Assembly: GCA_963737705.1 (NCBI GenBank)
Contig: CAVTTP010000005.1
Coordinates: 248,001 to 312,000, forward strand
Origin: PALSA-607 sp963737705
GTDB taxonomy: Bacteria; Actinomycetota; Actinomycetes; Acidothermales; Acidothermaceae
Direction of reading: 5' to 3'
Length of the DNA stretch: 64,000 nucleotides
Shown here: one piece after another, positions 61,361-64,000 of the stretch
Numbering within the stretch: position 1 is the stretch's first letter
Layout: the number at the start of each line of letters is the position of its first letter
Position numbers and translations under genes: made by a program
Notes under the pieces: generated by a model
Databases searched by the model: none
Seen by the model: only the letters and a program-made list of their open reading frames with translations
What the model was told of the DNA's origin: nothing

Positions 61361-63313
61361 TCAGAAGTCAGTGGTGGGACAGGGTCGGCCGAGGTGGAAC
61401 CCTTGGGCAAAGTCGACACCTTCGGCCCGCAGGAGGTTCAGGGCCTGTTCGTCCTCGACGCCCTCTGCGATCGTTTTGAGCCCGAATGCGCGCGCCAGGC
61501 TGACGATTGCTTTGACGACGTGGAGGTTGTCGGGATTCGCGACCAGGTCGCGGACGAACTCGATGTCGATTTTGAGGTGTGTGATGGGCAACTTCTTCAG
61601 GTAGGTGAAGCTGCCGAAGCCGGTGCCGAAGTCGTCGAGGGCCAATCCGCAGCCGAGTGCGGCAAGCCCGCGGGCGAAGGCTTCCCCGGTGGTGATGTCG
61701 TGCATGAGCGCGGTCTCGGTGATCTCGAAGACAAGGTTGGCCGGGTCCGCGTGCGCATCCCGGATCTGCTGCTCGATGAAGGGCAGCAGATCCAGATTGC
61801 TGATCGAGGCGGCAGAAAGGTTCGCCTCGACCACTCGCCGGCCCGTTGCGGCGAGTCGGGTTGCTTGGGTGATCACCCAACGGTCGATCTCACCGATCAG
61901 CCCGTACTTCTCCGCCACTGGCAAGAAGGTGCCGGGCATGATGACTTCGTTGTCGCGTCCGATCATGCGAAGGAGCAACTCTTCGCTGGGGCGGCCGCCT
62001 GCGAGGGGCACGATGGGTTGGGAGTACAGGACGAGCCGGTTCTCGTCGATCGCGTCGCGGACGCGCCCGAGCCACATGAGGGCGTCAAGCTCTCGCTGGG
62101 CGGCCGCTTGTTCCCTCTTCTCTTCGCTGATATCGCGGAAGACGACGACGACACCTTGAACATTCGGACCGCTACGCAGCGGCGCGGAGGAGTACGCAAT
62201 GGGGAAGACAGAACCATCCTTACGGGTGAACGCGTCGTCGAGAATCCGAATGGTCCGGCCTTCCGTACGCACCTGAAGAAGGGAGCACTCCTCGGGCGGG
62301 ATCTTCTTACCGTCGGCGCGCTGGAAGTGGACAGCCGCATGCATCGGTTTGCCGCGCAACTCGTCTTCGGTCCACCCGAGCATCGACGCCGCGGCCGGGT
62401 TCATATAGGTCACGAGCCCGTCGGCGTCGAGGGTGTAGAGGCCTTCCGCCATGTTGTCCATGACCACCGCACGGAACTCTTCTGCTTCCTTGCGTTCGGT
62501 GATGTCGACGACGACGTGGCCGACACCCATGGTCTCGCCGTCAATGCGCACCGGGTAGTAGCTGGCGAGCCAGTGCCGGAGGCGGTGCGGGTCCGCGGCG
62601 CTCGGTCTGCTCGTCTCGACGTTGCGGACCGTCTCGCCCGCCAACACACGCAGGTAGATGTTCTCAAGCTGTGGCCAGAGGTCGGGCACGAGTTCGGCGA
62701 CAGTAAGGCCGATGGACTCCTCGATAGACCGACCATCAATGTCGGCCAGCGTCTGATTGATTCGAACGACTCTCAGGTCGCGATCGACCAGCTTGAAACC
62801 GACCGGAGCGGCCGCCTCGATGCTCTGCAAGAGCGTGACCGCCTCTGTTGCGTCTCGCTCTGCCCGCCGCAAAGCGAGCTCAAGCCGCTTCTGATCGTCG
62901 ATGTCAGTCGCGGTGCCGATCCACAAGTCGATGTCACCCGCGGCATCGCGTAGCGGAATGGCGCGACCGACATGCCATCGGAATACTCCGTCGGAGCGGC
63001 GGATCCGATACTCCAGCGAGAAGTGCGTGCCTGTCGTCGTTGCCTGTTCCCAGGCTTGCGCGGCCCGTTCGGCGTCGTCGGGATGGACGAGCGTGACCCA
63101 GTTCCACTCGTAGTTAGTTTCTCGCGGGCAACCCGTGTAGTCCGTGCCCTGTCGGTTGAAGTACGTTGTCGCGCCGTCCGGTGACGCGGTCCACACGATG
63201 TGGGGGATCGATTCGGCGATCATCGCCGCGTGCTGCCGGTCCAGCAACGCATCGCCGAACAGAACCATGCCGCGTTCGGACCCGGTCGCCGCGGGCAGTG
63301 AGGAAGTGGTCAC
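61361..63313 (-). CDS. PAS-PAS-PAS-EAL cyclic-di-GMP phosphodiesterase
   Basis: Three PAS/PAC units (about residues 25-145, 160-275, 285-405) precede an EAL domain (about 410-645). Catalytic positions look intact: EELLLRM, FEITETALM, LALDDFGTGFGSF, LKIDIEFVRDL and AEGVED. It should hydrolyse c-di-GMP to pGpG. There is no GGDEF domain and no transmembrane helix, so PAS units probably sense a cytoplasmic signal. GTG 63313. It balances the diguanylate cyclase at 6.5 kb. Confidence 0.92.
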   Translation of the reverse strand: MTTSSLPAATGSERGMVLFGDALLDRQHAAMIAESIPHIVWTASPDGATTYFNRQGTDYTGCPRETNYEWNWVTLVHPDDAERAAQAWEQATTTGTHFSLEYRIRRSDGVFRWHVGRAIPLRDAAGDIDLWIGTATDIDDQKRLELALRRAERDATEAVTLLQSIEAAAPVGFKLVDRDLRVVRINQTLADIDGRSIEESIGLTVAELVPDLWPQLENIYLRVLAGETVRNVETSRPSAADPHRLRHWLASYYPVRIDGETMGVGHVVVDITERKEAEEFRAVVMDNMAEGLYTLDADGLVTYMNPAAASMLGWTEDELRGKPMHAAVHFQRADGKKIPPEECSLLQVRTEGRTIRILDDAFTRKDGSVFPIAYSSAPLRSGPNVQGVVVVFRDISEEKREQAAAQRELDALMWLGRVRDAIDENRLVLYSQPIVPLAGGRPSEELLLRMIGRDNEVIMPGTFLPVAEKYGLIGEIDRWVITQATRLAATGRRVVEANLSAASISNLDLLPFIEQQIRDAHADPANLVFEITETALMHDITTGEAFARGLAALGCGLALDDFGTGFGSFTYLKKLPITHLKIDIEFVRDLVANPDNLHVVKAIVSLARAFGLKTIAEGVEDEQALNLLRAEGVDFAQGFHLGRPCPTTDF

Positions 63314-63330
63314 GAATCAAGTGTCGGCCC

Positions 63331-63345
63331 GCACCCCGGGGGTGC
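63331..63345. promoter_or_regulatory. GC dyad upstream of the phosphodiesterase
   Basis: GCACCCC-G-GGGGTGC is a perfect inverted repeat 17 bp before the GTG start of the PAS-EAL gene. Operator or short terminator of the preceding gene; no T-run on the minus strand. Confidence 0.35.
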
Positions 63346-63383
63346 CTTTAATGACGTTGTTGCCTTTCTGCCGCGATCTCCTC

Positions 63384-63773
63384 CTAACGCTTCCGCACCG
63401 CCTCGTAGAGGCGGGTGGCCGCTTGCCGTGAAATCTTCATGCGCCGCGCCACGTCCGTCAGCGACAGACCGCCCTCATCGACCAGCGCACGCACGACGCC
63501 GGCGCGCATCGAGCCGATTGCGCGCTCGTATTCACGAAACGCCTCGGCCGCATTCAGCCGTGTCTCCCGCCCGCCGGCCACGATCAAATCATCGACGACA
63601 TCGACGATGGAGCGACCCGCATCCCGCGCCTCGAGACCCCCACGTAGGGCGCGTACCGCGCTCTCGATCGCCAAGCTGGCCTGGCGACCTGCGTCGTCAA
63701 CCCGCTCGACCGCCTCGGCGAACCAATCGGCTGTCATCGCGTATCCGCAATCGGCACAGATCCACCATCGCAC
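63384..63773 (-). CDS. small CxxC and helix-turn-helix protein, unknown function
   Basis: The N-terminus MRWWICADCGYAMTADWF carries one CxxC pair. The middle is helical and may dimerise. The C-terminus (GLSLTDVARRMKISRQAATRLYEA) is a sigma-70 region 4/MarR-like helix-turn-helix. A DNA-binding regulator is likely. It lies on the same strand 70 bp before the PAS-EAL gene, which it may control. GTG 63773. Confidence 0.75.
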   Translation of the reverse strand: MRWWICADCGYAMTADWFAEAVERVDDAGRQASLAIESAVRALRGGLEARDAGRSIVDVVDDLIVAGGRETRLNAAEAFREYERAIGSMRAGVVRALVDEGGLSLTDVARRMKISRQAATRLYEAVRKR

Positions 63774-63854
63774 GATTAGCCCTGCAATTCCTCGACGGCC
63801 TACGGGCGGCTCGTGCGTAGTCAGACTGCGCCTAACGATTGGTCACCGAGACCG

Positions 63855-64000
63855 CTATTGGACCCAGAACTGATCGAGTAGCGCTTCGAGGACGGTGTTA
63901 GGGGTTACCTCAGGATTACCGACTCTCGGTGACACAAGCAGGTTGACGCCAGGCGGAATGTCGAGGGGTATCAGTCGCGCGTCGAGGTCCATCAGCGAAT
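63855..64000 (-). CDS. C-terminal fragment of an unidentified protein
   Basis: A minus-strand frame open from the right edge ends at TAG 63857-63855. The visible 48 codons include MDLDARLIPLDIPPGVNLL, VSPRVGNPEV and end LLDQFWVQ. I cannot identify the family. It could start outside or at the ATG about 10 nt from the edge. Confidence 0.5.
   Translation of the reverse strand, partial: SLMDLDARLIPLDIPPGVNLLVSPRVGNPEVTPNTVLEALLDQFWVQ

Overview
The window is GC-rich, densely packed bacterial DNA with many GTG starts and 4-nt ATGA/GTGA start-stop overlaps. Its gene content is that of an Actinomycetota chromosome: a DeoR-controlled sugar cluster, a DUF2510 protein, an EttA-type ABC-F protein, a group II truncated haemoglobin and an actinobacterial cys operon. 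Recalled Mycobacterium tuberculosis neighbourhoods (Rv2465c-Rv2478c: rpiB, pepN, DUF5130, HNH, glbO, thioesterase, ettA, second SSB; and Rv2391-Rv2393: sirA, cysH, che1) are recognisable here in pieces. A non-mycobacterial actinobacterium (Frankia/Jatrophihabitans-like or similar) is my inference. I see no phage, IS element, CRISPR array or integrase.

Layout. 1-4.5 kb: start of a secreted protein, a structured 318-bp divergent spacer, and a large multidomain secreted protein (propeller, FN3, LamG, PKD, Ig-like, poly-Gly, cell-wall-binding repeats) broken by a one-base frameshift inside its glycine tract. 4.5-5.5 kb: ACC deaminase. 5.7-10.6 kb: signalling island with a pseudo-receiver/HPt protein, a REC-GGDEF diguanylate cyclase and a hybrid kinase. 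10.6-18.9 kb: sugar catabolism (PfkB kinase, SIS isomerase, class II aldolase, GH4 glycosidase, DeoR regulator, ABC importer lacking its ATPase). 19-23 kb: MFS efflux pump with divergent TetR regulator and two operator-like palindromes, and a SpoIIE-type phosphatase. 23-35 kb: rpiB, pepN, DUF5130, a frame-split malQ, amidase, methyltransferase, HNH protein, prolyl oligopeptidase, SGNH lipoprotein. 36-42 kb: two two-component systems. 42-45 kb: GH4 6-phospho-glycosidase and BadF-type sugar kinase. 45-53 kb: OsmC, truncated globin, MFS, degenerate GGDEF protein, thioesterase, ettA, AIM24 pair, DUF2510 protein. 52.6-60.3 kb: one sulfate-assimilation operon read on the minus strand: promoter, 26-aa leader peptide, sulfite reductase, zinc-ribbon protein, cysH, cysC, cysD, cysN, siroheme synthase, chelatase. 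60.4-64 kb: second SSB, tRNA-Arg(TCT), PAS-EAL phosphodiesterase, CxxC/HTH protein and a partial gene.

How genes work together. The cys operon makes both the sulfite reductase and its sirohaem, and is probably attenuated by a cysteine-containing leader. The sugar operon runs into the hybrid kinase with a 3-nt gap, and that kinase converges on the HPt and GGDEF genes, suggesting a sugar-linked c-di-GMP phosphorelay. A recurring feature is short tandem repeats at gene ends, often containing the stop codons of convergent neighbours. The features I consider most worth checking are the cys leader/attenuator, the glycine-tract frameshift and the HPt/GGDEF/hybrid-kinase island.
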